From: Firmicutes bacterium UBA5454
GTDB taxonomy: Bacteria; Bacillota; Clostridia; Caldicoprobacterales; DTU083
Direction: 5' to 3'
DNA length: 13,827 nt
Assembly: GCA_002426555.1 (NCBI GenBank)
Contig: DIQU01000106.1
Coordinates: forward strand, 1 to 13,827
Under the pieces are notes generated by a model that ran no database searches, had not been told where the DNA came from, and saw only the letters and a list, made by a program, of their open reading frames with translations. The translations under genes and the position numbers were made by a program. This document shows, in pieces, positions 1 through 7,700 of the stretch (position 1 is its first letter; each line of letters begins with the position of its first letter).

Positions 1-74
1 ATTAAAGATTATAGAAGAAGGAGGAACAGCATATCCTGCTGGAAACCCTGGAATCCAAAGAGCAGCATATCAAA

Positions 75-581
75 ATGGCCTTTCGAACTTTGCTGGCCTC
101 CGGCATCCGCGTGGGGGAAGCAGCCAAACTGACTAAGGAAGATATCCGACTGGACAGCAACAGGGTAGTTCTCTTCATCCAAAAAGCAAAAGGAGGCAAG
201 TCCCGCACTGTCCCGATCATCAATTCGGAAATCGCCCTGCAGCTCTATGAATATGCAAAGGAAATCCCCGATGGACAGCCCCTGTTTCGTGTAGCAAAAA
301 GAACCCTGCAAGGCCATGCAGAGAGAATAAAGAAAAACACCGGCATGAACTTCTACAGCCACAGAGCCCGGCACACTTTCGCAACAACCTTGCTTGCCCA
401 GGACACCCGACTGGACATCATCCAGCGAGTCATGGGGCATGCCGATATTTCCACCACCCGCAAATATGCCGAGACCTTAAACCAGGACATCCTTAGCATT
501 GCAGAGCCGATAAACATTGACAAGGATATTGATAAAGGTATCGAAAAAGATATGAAAAAGGAGAGTGAAGAAAATAATTGA
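75..581 (+). CDS. tyrosine recombinase / integrase, catalytic-domain fragment (N-terminus missing, probable remnant)
   Basis: Phage-integrase family catalytic domain that cuts and rejoins DNA through a tyrosine. Numbered from ATG 75, all catalytic residues are visible: Arg12 (SGIRVGEAAKL), Lys42 in the beta-hairpin (KGGKSRTVPI), His96-x-x-Arg99 (SHRARHTFAT), His122 (VMGHAD) and nucleophile Tyr131 (TTRKYAE). The N-terminal SAM-like core-binding domain is absent; complete family members are about 300 residues. In the same frame, integrase-like sequence continues upstream to about base 15 (KKEEQHILLETLE), but it meets TAG at 12-14 and TAA at 3-5. ATG 75 has no ribosome binding site and lies inside the conserved domain, so it is unlikely to be a natural start. 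The gene is therefore probably a pseudogene or a frameshifted gene starting left of the window. The C-terminal tail is Lys/Asp/Glu-rich. Its 3' end overlaps the amidase gene by 17 bases. Confidence 0.8.
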   Translation: MAFRTLLASGIRVGEAAKLTKEDIRLDSNRVVLFIQKAKGGKSRTVPIINSEIALQLYEYAKEIPDGQPLFRVAKRTLQGHAERIKKNTGMNFYSHRARHTFATTLLAQDTRLDIIQRVMGHADISTTRKYAETLNQDILSIAEPINIDKDIDKGIEKDMKKESEENN

Positions 582-1215
582 AATCAGAAAACCCAATCCA
601 TCCCTAAGCTTCCGAAATAAGCTGACGCCCCTGAAGAAAGTTGATATGATCATCCTGCACCACATGGCACACAAAACAGCAGGCATCCACGACATACATA
701 ACTACCATAGATCCAGAACCTACACCAACAGCTCCAGCAAAACAAGCTACTGGTCCGGAATAGGATATAACTACTTCATAACCTTTGACGGCACCATCTA
801 TGAAGCAAGAGGCCTACATGTAGGAGCCCAAACGGCAGGCTACAATAATCGCTCCATCGGCATCGGTTTCCAAGGAGACTTTCAGCAGCAACAGATGCCC
901 GATGCCCAGCTGAGAGCTGGAATAGCTCTCTGCAAAAAACTACTGCAGGACCACTCCCTGACCGAAAAGGACATCAAAAGGCACAAAGACTTGGCTGCCA
1001 CAGCCTGCCCAGGTAAGAACTTCAGATTCACAGAACTGAAGCAGATGCTGACTCCAGTCCAGAATATCCAGGATCCTGTCCCAGCTCTTGCTCCACGTGA
1101 GGATGTTATATATAGGGTTCAGGTTGGTGCATTTAGGAATATAGAGTACGCTGAAAATCTGAAACAAAAACTCATTAAGCAGGGTTATACAGATGCCTTT
1201 ATTGATGCCAATTAG
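565..1215 (+). CDS. N-acetylmuramoyl-L-alanine amidase (Amidase_2/PGRP fold) with C-terminal SPOR-like half domain
   Basis: Predicted zinc amidase that cleaves the bond between N-acetylmuramic acid and the peptide stem of peptidoglycan. The 216-residue chain has the Amidase_2 pattern: first zinc ligand at His32/His33 (MIILHHM), substrate-side segment GYNYFITFDGTIYEAR at 67-82, then His140 and Cys148 (KRHKDLAATACPGKNF) as remaining ligands. Residues 182-215 (YRVQVGAFRNIEYAENL onward) match the first half of a SPOR peptidoglycan-binding domain. There is no signal peptide, so export would need a holin or lysis, as for phage endolysins. The start is GTG 565 inside the end of the recombinase frame; GGAG at 560-563 is only one base from it, so the start is uncertain and initiation may depend on translational coupling. 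Next to a recombinase it is probably prophage-derived. A terminator follows at 1243-1270. Confidence 0.85.
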   Translation: MKKIIEIRKPNPSLSFRNKLTPLKKVDMIILHHMAHKTAGIHDIHNYHRSRTYTNSSSKTSYWSGIGYNYFITFDGTIYEARGLHVGAQTAGYNNRSIGIGFQGDFQQQQMPDAQLRAGIALCKKLLQDHSLTEKDIKRHKDLAATACPGKNFRFTELKQMLTPVQNIQDPVPALAPREDVIYRVQVGAFRNIEYAENLKQKLIKQGYTDAFIDAN

Positions 1216-1242
1216 ACAACAAAACATTTATATCCGACAAAG

Positions 1243-1270
1243 AATCAGGTGGTAATAAGCCTGGTTTTTT
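1243..1270 (+). terminator. rho-independent terminator after the amidase gene
   Basis: AATCAGG (1243-1249) pairs with CCTGGTT (1260-1266, one G-T pair) around a 10-base loop, and T1265-T1270 gives the U-tract. It lies 28 bases after the amidase stop and separates that gene from the glycosylase gene. Confidence 0.65.
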
Positions 1271-1379
1271 CGTGCTTGAATGCTTTTATAACTATACTTT
1301 TATTTAAAAAATTAAATTAGACTATTTACATAGAAAAGCTTATTATGGAGCGATCTTAGTAGAATTAATGGGGGAAGAT

Positions 1380-2267
1380 ATGAGATTAAAAACATTGTTA
1401 ATGAAGGTGAAAAACAGACTCAAAAAAAGACAAAATGAAGACAGAGTTAGCAAAACGAGACCACAGGAGAATATTCAGGAAAAAGAAGAAACACATATAG
1501 AATGGATTTTCTTTATGAAAGATTTTCTTGAGAAAAATAACCATATAATCAGCAATGGCCTCGATGAAAGAGTTGTAGAAAGGCGTAATGGAAGAAAGTA
1601 TAGTATGTCCGAACACTTGAAAGGCTTGATTGGTGCACTACTTACTAACCAACGTCCCTGGGTTGGTATTCAGCCTCACTTAGCTAAGATAGATATAATA
1701 TTCTATGATTACGATGTGGAAAAAGTTAAGAGCACACCAGGTGCTTATTTTACGAGGGAGCTCCGGGCAATAAAATGCGGAAATCGCAATATTAAGTCAC
1801 AGATGAATAACCTTAGTGCAAATATTTCGATGATGGAAAAAATAGAAGAAGAATTTGGTAGCATGGATGAATTTGTTACTTCAGCACCAGCGACCGAAAT
1901 TGTTAAAATGATGTCTGATTATAATTCTGAGTACAAATTTAAAAATATCGGAGTAGCATTAGCATGGGAATACCTAAAAAATATTGGAATAGATGGCGCT
2001 AAACCTGATGTTCATTTATACCGTTTTTTTGGTGGCGATCGCATGGGAAATAAAAATCGCATACCTGCAACAGCACAAGAAGTTTATGATACTGTTTCTG
2101 CATTATCAAAGAAATCAGGTCTTTCAATGGGTATGATTGACAGCTTGGTTTGGCATTACTGCGCTGATGGTTTTGGAATGATCTGTGCTGCTGTGCCACA
2201 ATGCAATAGATGTGTGATTGAAAGTTATTGCAAGAAAGGCTTAATAAAACAGGTATCACATGTTTAG
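1380..2267 (+). CDS. HhH-GPD family DNA glycosylase (endonuclease III-like) with C-terminal four-Cys cluster
   Basis: Probable base-excision DNA glycosylase of the helix-hairpin-helix GPD superfamily, 295 residues from ATG 1380. What is seen: a Lys/Arg-rich N-terminal extension of about 40 residues; a helical segment with LLTNQRPWVG at 87-96, in the place of the ILS-Q motif that probes the duplex; a hairpin-like segment FKNIGVALAWEYLKNIGI at 187-204; then KPDVH with Asp210 in the place of the catalytic Asp; and Cys269, 275, 278 and 284 spaced C-x5-C-x2-C-x5-C, close to the [4Fe-4S] loop of endonuclease III. The Lys that makes endonuclease III a bifunctional lyase is not evident in the hairpin (GVALAW instead of GVGRKTA), so glycosylase-only activity is an inference. 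ATG 1380 is preferred over ATG 1368 because GGGGG (1370-1374) sits at a suitable distance. The gene is visibly more AT-rich than its neighbours, suggesting separate acquisition. Substrate unknown. Confidence 0.7.
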   Translation: MRLKTLLMKVKNRLKKRQNEDRVSKTRPQENIQEKEETHIEWIFFMKDFLEKNNHIISNGLDERVVERRNGRKYSMSEHLKGLIGALLTNQRPWVGIQPHLAKIDIIFYDYDVEKVKSTPGAYFTRELRAIKCGNRNIKSQMNNLSANISMMEKIEEEFGSMDEFVTSAPATEIVKMMSDYNSEYKFKNIGVALAWEYLKNIGIDGAKPDVHLYRFFGGDRMGNKNRIPATAQEVYDTVSALSKKSGLSMGMIDSLVWHYCADGFGMICAAVPQCNRCVIESYCKKGLIKQVSHV

Positions 2268-2440
2268 TTTCACAATGATAAAATCATGGTACCCAATAAA
2301 AACTAAAATGAATAATAACAAAACCCGTTTTACCCTTGATAAATCCATGAAAAAGCAACATCTTTTTGATGGCTACCTGATGGCTACCGCCCGAATTTAT
2401 GCCCATTTTTTACGCCTTTCAGCCTCTTTCCCAAAACAAC

Positions 2441-2476
2441 AAAAACCACTTTATCCCTTACGGACAAGCGGTTTTT
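2441..2476 (-). terminator. hairpin terminator after tRNA-Pro, probably bidirectional
   Basis: An 11-bp stem (2441-2451 with 2466-2476, one G-T pair) with a 14-base loop. Its outer pairs are A/T runs on both sides, so it gives a U-tract in either direction. It lies two bases past the tRNA CCA end on the minus strand and can also end transcription from the glycosylase gene on the plus strand. Confidence 0.6.
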
Positions 2477-2478
2477 TC

Positions 2479-2555
2479 TGGTCTGGGTGACAGGAATTGA
2501 ACCTGCGACCTCTTGAACCCCATTCAAGCACGCTACCAAACTGCGCCACACCCAG
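2479..2555 (-). tRNA. tRNA-Pro (anticodon GGG), CCA encoded
   Basis: Read on the minus strand from 2555: acceptor CTGGGTG pairs with CACCCAG; D arm GCGC/GCGT with AGTTTGGTA in the loop; anticodon stem CTTGA/TCAAG around loop ATGGGGT (anticodon GGG, reads CCC and CCU); T stem GCAGG/CCTGT around TTCAATT; discriminator A; encoded CCA at 2481-2479. Length is 77 nt. All four arms pair well and no insertion is seen. Confidence 0.95.
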
Positions 2556-2573
2556 CCATTGCGAACAGACATT

Positions 2574-2602
2574 ATCTTACTACATCCATTCCAAAAAGGC
2601 AA
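2574..2602 (-). promoter_or_regulatory. candidate sigma-A promoter for tRNA-Pro
   Basis: On the minus strand TTGCCT (2602-2597) and TAAGAT (2579-2574) are separated by 17 bases, with the -10 ending 18 bases before the mature tRNA 5' end. Each hexamer matches the consensus at 4 of 6. The -35 overlaps the foot of the serpin terminator hairpin, so tRNA transcription would restart exactly where serpin transcription ends. Confidence 0.45.
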
Positions 2603-2621
2603 GTGCTTTTTCAGCACTTGC
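2593..2621 (-). terminator. rho-independent terminator of the serpin gene
   Basis: Minus-strand perfect 9-bp stem GCAAGTGCT/AGCACTTGC (2621-2613 with 2607-2599) around a GAAAA loop, followed by C and five T (2597-2593). It begins 22 bases after the serpin stop codon. Confidence 0.85.
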
Positions 2622-2643
2622 ATGTCCTTCTTCTAACGAGCAC

Positions 2644-3930
2644 TTACTCTTCTGGGTTCATTACTGTTCCTATAAATATGGGCAGATTGGTTGAATTATC
2701 AATAATCGCATACACAAAGGGTCTATCCAGCTTGACGATTTTCAAATTTTCTGCTGCGGCTTCATCTTCCATTTCTACCTTAGTTACAGCGCCAGCTCTG
2801 GTTCCCTTTTCGTCCAGTGAAATAAAGGTTTTGTGAAGCACATCAGCGATAAAGATGTTACCCCGGGTTGAATGTGCCATTTTTGAAAAATCAGCTGCCT
2901 TGGAATTAAAAGCTATCGGCATACCCATATTTTCAAGTATTTCATTTAGCTCAATCTCATAATCATAGCTGAATTTCGGTATGCTTGCATTAACAGTAGC
3001 TGATTCCGCATTAGCAATAGTATCAAGCAGTCCCTCACCTGTAAGGCTTTCAATATAGCTGTCCAAGCTTATTTCTTCATTTGGCAGCAATGCTGCAAAG
3101 CTGTATTTGTCATCATAATATGGTTTAATAAACCCAGCAGCCTTCCCATCATCTAGATAAAGGCTCTCTTCAGATCTCATAAATTCAACCGTTTGTTTTG
3201 TTCCATCCCCCAGGTTAAATGCGTCTTCGTAGACATTGTAATCACAGTATATTACTTTCCATTCTGCATCAAAAACAATGGCATTTATTAAATACATAAC
3301 AGCATTTTCATGAATTTCGTCCAATATCTTGTCAATCATATCATCTGTATTCGTTTTTACCCAGGCATTGATGTCATTAAGAGTGTCATTTGAGAACGGC
3401 GCCTTGTATATTTGAGCATTGTAATAATCTGCATTTTTCTGCAAAAAGTCTTTCTCTACGGTCAGGCGGTTTTCATCATCTCTAAACCAAATGGAGTTTG
3501 CAATCTTGAATTTTGATTTCTCTTGGTTAGGCAGGTTATTGGCATAATAATACAGGTATTGATTGAGCTCTTTCAGTGGGATATCCTTTCCCAATACTTC
3601 CTCCATTTGAACCAGGGTTTCTCCATCGGCACCATTGGCAGTCATAGCGAGCGCGAACATGACCGAAATTGGAGATACCAGAGAATTTCTCTGGTCATCT
3701 ATGGAATTTTGAAACAACTCAATAGTAAAGTCAGCTGTGCTGTCAATAAACTGATCATCGACTTCTTCTCCATCAACAGTGCGGGGTTTTACTTTTCCCA
3801 TCAAATCCTCTGCTTTCACGCTTGGAGTATTTGTTATGCAGGAAGTTAAGTTTACCATTATGGATAACAGTAATATCAAACTTAATAGTAATGCTCCTTT
3901 ACTTTTTAAGTGACGCTTGTAATTGTTCAT
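2644..3930 (-). CDS. serpin-family protease inhibitor, predicted lipoprotein
   Basis: 428-residue serpin with a lipoprotein signal: Lys/Arg-rich start, hydrophobic stretch at 12-27 (ALLLSLILLLSIMV), and lipobox LTSC with lipidated Cys31, so it should be anchored outside the cytoplasmic membrane. Serpin landmarks: NSLVSPISVMFALAMTANGA (82-101), FKIANSIWFR (141-150), NAIVFDAEW (216-224), FIADVLHKTFISLDEKGT (360-377) and the C-terminal DRPFVYAI (402-409). The hinge is EKGTRAGAVT (374-383), small residues that fit an inhibitory, loop-inserting serpin. The reactive loop then reads KVEMEDEAAAEN, acidic and Ala-rich. Hinge Glu to the DRPF Pro is about three residues longer than in alpha-1-antitrypsin, so P1 cannot be fixed; a P1 Glu or Ala is suggested. 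ATG 3930 is chosen over upstream codons because AAAGGA (3946-3941) lies 10 bases before it. The target protease is unknown. The gene is monocistronic with its own terminator. Confidence 0.93.
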   Translation of the reverse strand: MNNYKRHLKSKGALLLSLILLLSIMVNLTSCITNTPSVKAEDLMGKVKPRTVDGEEVDDQFIDSTADFTIELFQNSIDDQRNSLVSPISVMFALAMTANGADGETLVQMEEVLGKDIPLKELNQYLYYYANNLPNQEKSKFKIANSIWFRDDENRLTVEKDFLQKNADYYNAQIYKAPFSNDTLNDINAWVKTNTDDMIDKILDEIHENAVMYLINAIVFDAEWKVIYCDYNVYEDAFNLGDGTKQTVEFMRSEESLYLDDGKAAGFIKPYYDDKYSFAALLPNEEISLDSYIESLTGEGLLDTIANAESATVNASIPKFSYDYEIELNEILENMGMPIAFNSKAADFSKMAHSTRGNIFIADVLHKTFISLDEKGTRAGAVTKVEMEDEAAAENLKIVKLDRPFVYAIIDNSTNLPIFIGTVMNPEE

Positions 3931-3997
3931 CAATTCAACATCCTTTCTTTTCAGTGTCATACTAAGCATTTGCTAAGAATCTTTCTCTCTACTCTCC

Positions 3998-4028
3998 AGA
4001 TTCCTCGATAAACTCGGAATGACAAGAT
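3998..4028. repeat. dispersed 31-bp repeat, copy A
   Basis: Bases 3998-4028 are the exact reverse complement of 11470-11500. The core contains ATTCC and GGAAT arms separated by 11 bases, an imperfect palindrome. Here only half of the hairpin element seen at 11475-11536 is recognisable; the remaining arm, toward 3975, has diverged. It lies in the 5' region of the serpin gene. Confidence 0.85.
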
Positions 4029-4035
4029 TTATTGT

Positions 4036-4060
4036 TTCTGACTTCTGACTTCTGACTTCT
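4036..4060. repeat. heptamer tandem repeat, (TTCTGAC) x 3.6
   Basis: Three perfect TTCTGAC units (4036-4056) and a partial TTCT (4057-4060), starting 8 bases after dispersed repeat copy A. Non-coding. Short heptamer arrays of this type can change copy number by replication slippage. Confidence 0.9.
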
Positions 4061-4276
4061 TTATTACTATAGACTGCTTTAATCTGATTTAGTTCCAAAT
4101 AATAAAAAAACTTTCTGTGAAGTGAAACACCTAAATATTGGTAGAACCTTGAAAAAAACAACTGATTTCTTATAAAAAGTATGTATAATTTCATTTATTC
4201 TTCACACAAGAGATGTATTATCAAAACATAAGCCATTACCTGTTATCTTTACTGATCTGGAGAGGAGGACGGACTT
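4061..4276. other. divergent intergenic region between serpin and hydrogenase operon
   Basis: The AT-rich part of the 346-base gap 3931-4276; it holds no credible ORF. It should contain the promoters of both divergent units. For the serpin (minus), TTCACT and TATTAT spaced 16 bases within about 4107-4134 are a weak candidate. No convincing inverted repeat for a named regulator such as Rex was found. Confidence 0.4.
4184..4189 (+). promoter_or_regulatory. candidate -10 box of the hydrogenase operon promoter
   Basis: A perfect TATAAT in the gap upstream of the operon, 87 bases before the first start codon. The best -35 at an allowed distance is poor (CTGATT, 16-base spacer), so the promoter may need an activator or lie elsewhere. 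Confidence 0.4.
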
Positions 4277-4762
4277 ATGTACGCATATACAAACAGCAGC
4301 ACAGAGGACAAAAGCAAATACAATTCCATTGCAAATCTTATTGACCTGCACAAAGGCAGAGAAGGAAGCCTGATACAAGTTCTTCATGGAGCACAAAAAA
4401 TCTATGGTTATCTTCCATTGGATCTTCAGGAATTTATCGCAGATAAAATGGAAGTACCCCTGTCAAAAGTATCCGGTGTAGTTTCTTTCTATTCCTTCTT
4501 TTCCGTCAAACCCAGAGGGCAGCACATAATTCGTGTTTGTATGGGAACAGCCTGTTATGTCAGAGGAGGCAAGGAAATTGTAGAGCATCTGCTGGACACA
4601 CTTGGTGTAGAGTTAGGTGGTACGACCGCTGACGGTAAGTTTACTTTTGAGGTGGCCAGATGCATTGGTTCCTGCGGGTTGGCACCTGCCATCATGATTG
4701 ATGACGTTGTTTACAAGCAAATGACACCAGCAAAAGTAAATACACTCCTGGCAAAGTTTTAG
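4277..4762 (+). CDS. hydC: HydC/NuoE-like [2Fe-2S] subunit of NAD(P)-linked [FeFe]-hydrogenase
   Basis: 161-residue thioredoxin-like ferredoxin of the NuoE/HydC family (PF01257 type). It carries a [2Fe-2S] cluster through Cys88, Cys93, Cys129 and Cys133 (VCMGTACYVRGG and ARCIGSCGLAPA). The N-terminal helical part includes LIQVLHGAQKIYGYLP (32-47), the family signature preceding the cluster domain. It should relay electrons next to the flavin subunit in a soluble cytoplasmic complex with the two following gene products. The start is well set: AGGAGG at 4263-4268, 8 bases before ATG. It is the first gene of the operon, with the next start 18 bases after its stop. Length is normal for the family. 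Confidence 0.93.
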   Translation: MYAYTNSSTEDKSKYNSIANLIDLHKGREGSLIQVLHGAQKIYGYLPLDLQEFIADKMEVPLSKVSGVVSFYSFFSVKPRGQHIIRVCMGTACYVRGGKEIVEHLLDTLGVELGGTTADGKFTFEVARCIGSCGLAPAIMIDDVVYKQMTPAKVNTLLAKF

Positions 4763-4780
4763 GAAAGGATGGTGACGAAT

Positions 4781-7700
4781 ATGAGTATGCATGTAAGCAG
4801 CATCGATAATCTGAAGCAAATCAAAGACCGGTATAACAAAGAATCTGCAAAATACAAATATCAGATATTGGTCTGTGCCGGTGCAGGATGCATCTCCTCC
4901 GACTGCGGTCAGGTAAGAGATGCTGTCATAGAGCAAGTCAAGGCATTGTCCATGGAGGATGAAATTCGCATCTATGAAACAGGGTGCATGGGCACCTGTG
5001 CAGCAGGGCCGATTATGCTGATTCTTCCCGAGCGGATATTCTACACAAAGTTAACGCCGGACACCGCAAAGTTTATAGTAAATTCCCACATAGCAGAACA
5101 TACCATAGCTGTCGAGCATACATTCTTTGATGAGACACTTCAAAAGCATATCCCCAAAATAGACGATATTAACTTCTTCCGTGAGCAGGTACGCATTGCA
5201 CTGCGAAATTGCGGCATTCTCGATTATAGCAGCATAGAAGCCTACATTGCATCCAATGGATACAGTGCTGCAGCAAAAGCTCTGACAAAGATGACCGCAG
5301 ATGAAGTAATCGGAGAAATGAAAATATCCGGTTTGCGCGGTCGCGGAGGTGCGGGTTTCCCAACAGGGCTGAAATGGGATTTCGGCAGAAAATCCCAGGG
5401 TGAAAGAAAATATCTTGTTTGCAACGCTGATGAAGGCGATCCCGGTGCCTTTATGGATCGCAGCATAATCGAAGGTGATCCTCATACCATAATTGAAGGC
5501 ATGATAATTGCCGGATATGCCATAGGAGCCTGCATGGGATATATTTACATCCGAGCAGAATATCCACTGGCTGTAGAGCGCTTGGGCAACGCAATCGAGC
5601 AAGCGCGAGAATGGGGATTTTTAGGCAGCAATATCTTCAACAGCGGTTTTTCCTACGATCTGGAAATACGAATTGGAGCAGGGGCGTTTGTCTGTGGAGA
5701 GGAAACCGCTCTCCTGTCTTCTTTGGAAGGAGAACGGGGCGAACCGCGACAAAGACCGCCTTACCCAACCGATAAGGGGCTGTTCGGAATGCCTACTGTA
5801 ATCAACAATGTAGAAACTCTGGCCAGCGTTCCCAAAATCATGGAAATGGGCGGCAAATGGTACACCCAATACGGAGTAGAAAAAGCACCGGGCACAAAAG
5901 TATTTGCGCTGGCCGGCGATATCACAAATACAGGTATTGTAGAGGTACCAATCGGAATGCCCTTAGGAGAAGTAATATATTTGATCGGAGGAGGAATTCC
6001 GGATAAAAAGCAGTTCAGAGCTGCGCAGATAGGTGGTCCATCGGGCGGCTGTATCACCCAGGACAATCTAAATGTCCCCACCGATTACGAATCTCTCGCC
6101 ATGCTGGGCGCTATTATGGGTTCCGGTGGTTTGGTTGTCATGAACGAAGATACCTGCATGGTAGATACCGCCCGCTATTTCATGGACTTTATCAGGGATG
6201 AAAGCTGCGGCAAGTGTACTGCATGCCGGGTTGGAACGACGAGAATGCTGGATATACTGGAAAGGATCACCCAGGGAGAAGGCCGGGAAGGAGATATCGA
6301 ACTACTGGAAGAATTAAGCCATACCTTAAAGGATACTGCAATGTGCGGTCTTGGTCAAACCGCTCCCAATCCTGTGCTGAGCACCATAAAATATTTTCGT
6401 GAAGAGTATGAAGAGCACATTAAATATAAATACTGCCGCGCAGGAATATGTACCAATCTTTTCATCTCACCATGCGAGAACGCCTGCCCGGCCAATGTCA
6501 ACATACCGGGATATCTGGCACTGACAGCATCAGGGCGTTTCCTTGATGCCTACAATCTGATCCGCCAGGAGAATCCATTACCGGCTGTCTGCGGCAGAAT
6601 CTGCACCCATCCCTGTGAACAGCGCTGCCGCCGCAATACAGTGGATGAAGCGGTGGCAATTTGCGATTTGAAACGCTTTGTTTCCGACTATGCCATGAAG
6701 AACGAAAAAGATTATGTTCAGGATATCGTATATTATAAGAACGGTCAAAAAGTCGCTATAGTAGGAGCCGGTGCTTCCGGATTGACCTGCGGCTATTATC
6801 TTGCAAGAACAGGCTATGAAGTGGATATCTATGAACGAGAACCCGTTGCAGGAGGAGTTCTTGCTTATGGAATACCGGAATACCGTCTTCCCAGTGATAT
6901 TTTGCAGCATGAAGTGGATATTATCTGCCGCTCCGGTGTCAATATTCTGTACAATATGGAAGTAGGCAAAGATATCGGCTTTAAAGAACTGCGAGCGACC
7001 TATGATGCAGTCTATGTTGCCACCGGCACTCAGCTTCCACAGAAGGTCAATGTGCCGGGTGAAAACTTGAGAGGTGTCCTGCCAGGCATCAATTTCCTGA
7101 AAGATGTCAAACTCCATAAAAATGTAGACTTTACTGATAAGGTAGTAGCTGTAATCGGAGGCGGCAACACAGCCATAGACTCCGCACGAACCGCTGTCCG
7201 GCTGGGTGCAAAAAAAGTTATGATTCTATATCGTAGGACCCGCCAGATTATGCCGGCTTACGACACAGAAATTGAAGAAGCTCTGCATGAAGGAATTGAG
7301 CTTCATGAGCTGGTTTCACCTTTGCGGTTTATATCCGACAAACGCGGCAACCTTGCCAAGGTTGAATGTGTCCACAGGGAGATAAGCAACTTCGATAACC
7401 AAGGCCGCCGTAACACACGCCATATTGAAGGTTCCAACTTCTATATAGACGTCGATAATATAATCATAGCTGTCAGTCAGTATGCAGACCTCCCCTTCGT
7501 CAAAAAAGAGGAAATTGGTGTCACGCCCTGGGGTACTTTTATTGTAGACCAGGATACTCAAATGACAACAATGCCTGGTGTTTTTGCAGGTGGAGACGTA
7601 GCCCGAGGATCCGATGAAGTAATAAGGGCAATTGCTGACGGAAAAAAGGCAGCTGAATCCATTGACTTGTACCTTAAAGGTACAGGTGTTCTGAACAAAG

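Noticed and set aside
2368..2389. Two adjacent 11-base copies of GATGGCTACC plus one base
   Set aside because: Only two units with no further copies or structure; noted but not treated as a repeat array or attachment site.
2260..2694. Short plus-strand frames across the tRNA region, including a GIEPAT-like phrase
   Set aside because: They are antisense translations of tRNA-Pro and its terminators, a well-known source of false proteins.
3973..4194. Small minus-strand frame with a VIPSLSRNL phrase
   Set aside because: It is a translation of the dispersed repeat and heptamer array, not a gene.
4061..4276. Rex or other redox-regulator operator upstream of the hydrogenase operon
   Set aside because: GTGAA and TTCACA half-sites are present, but no proper spaced palindrome.
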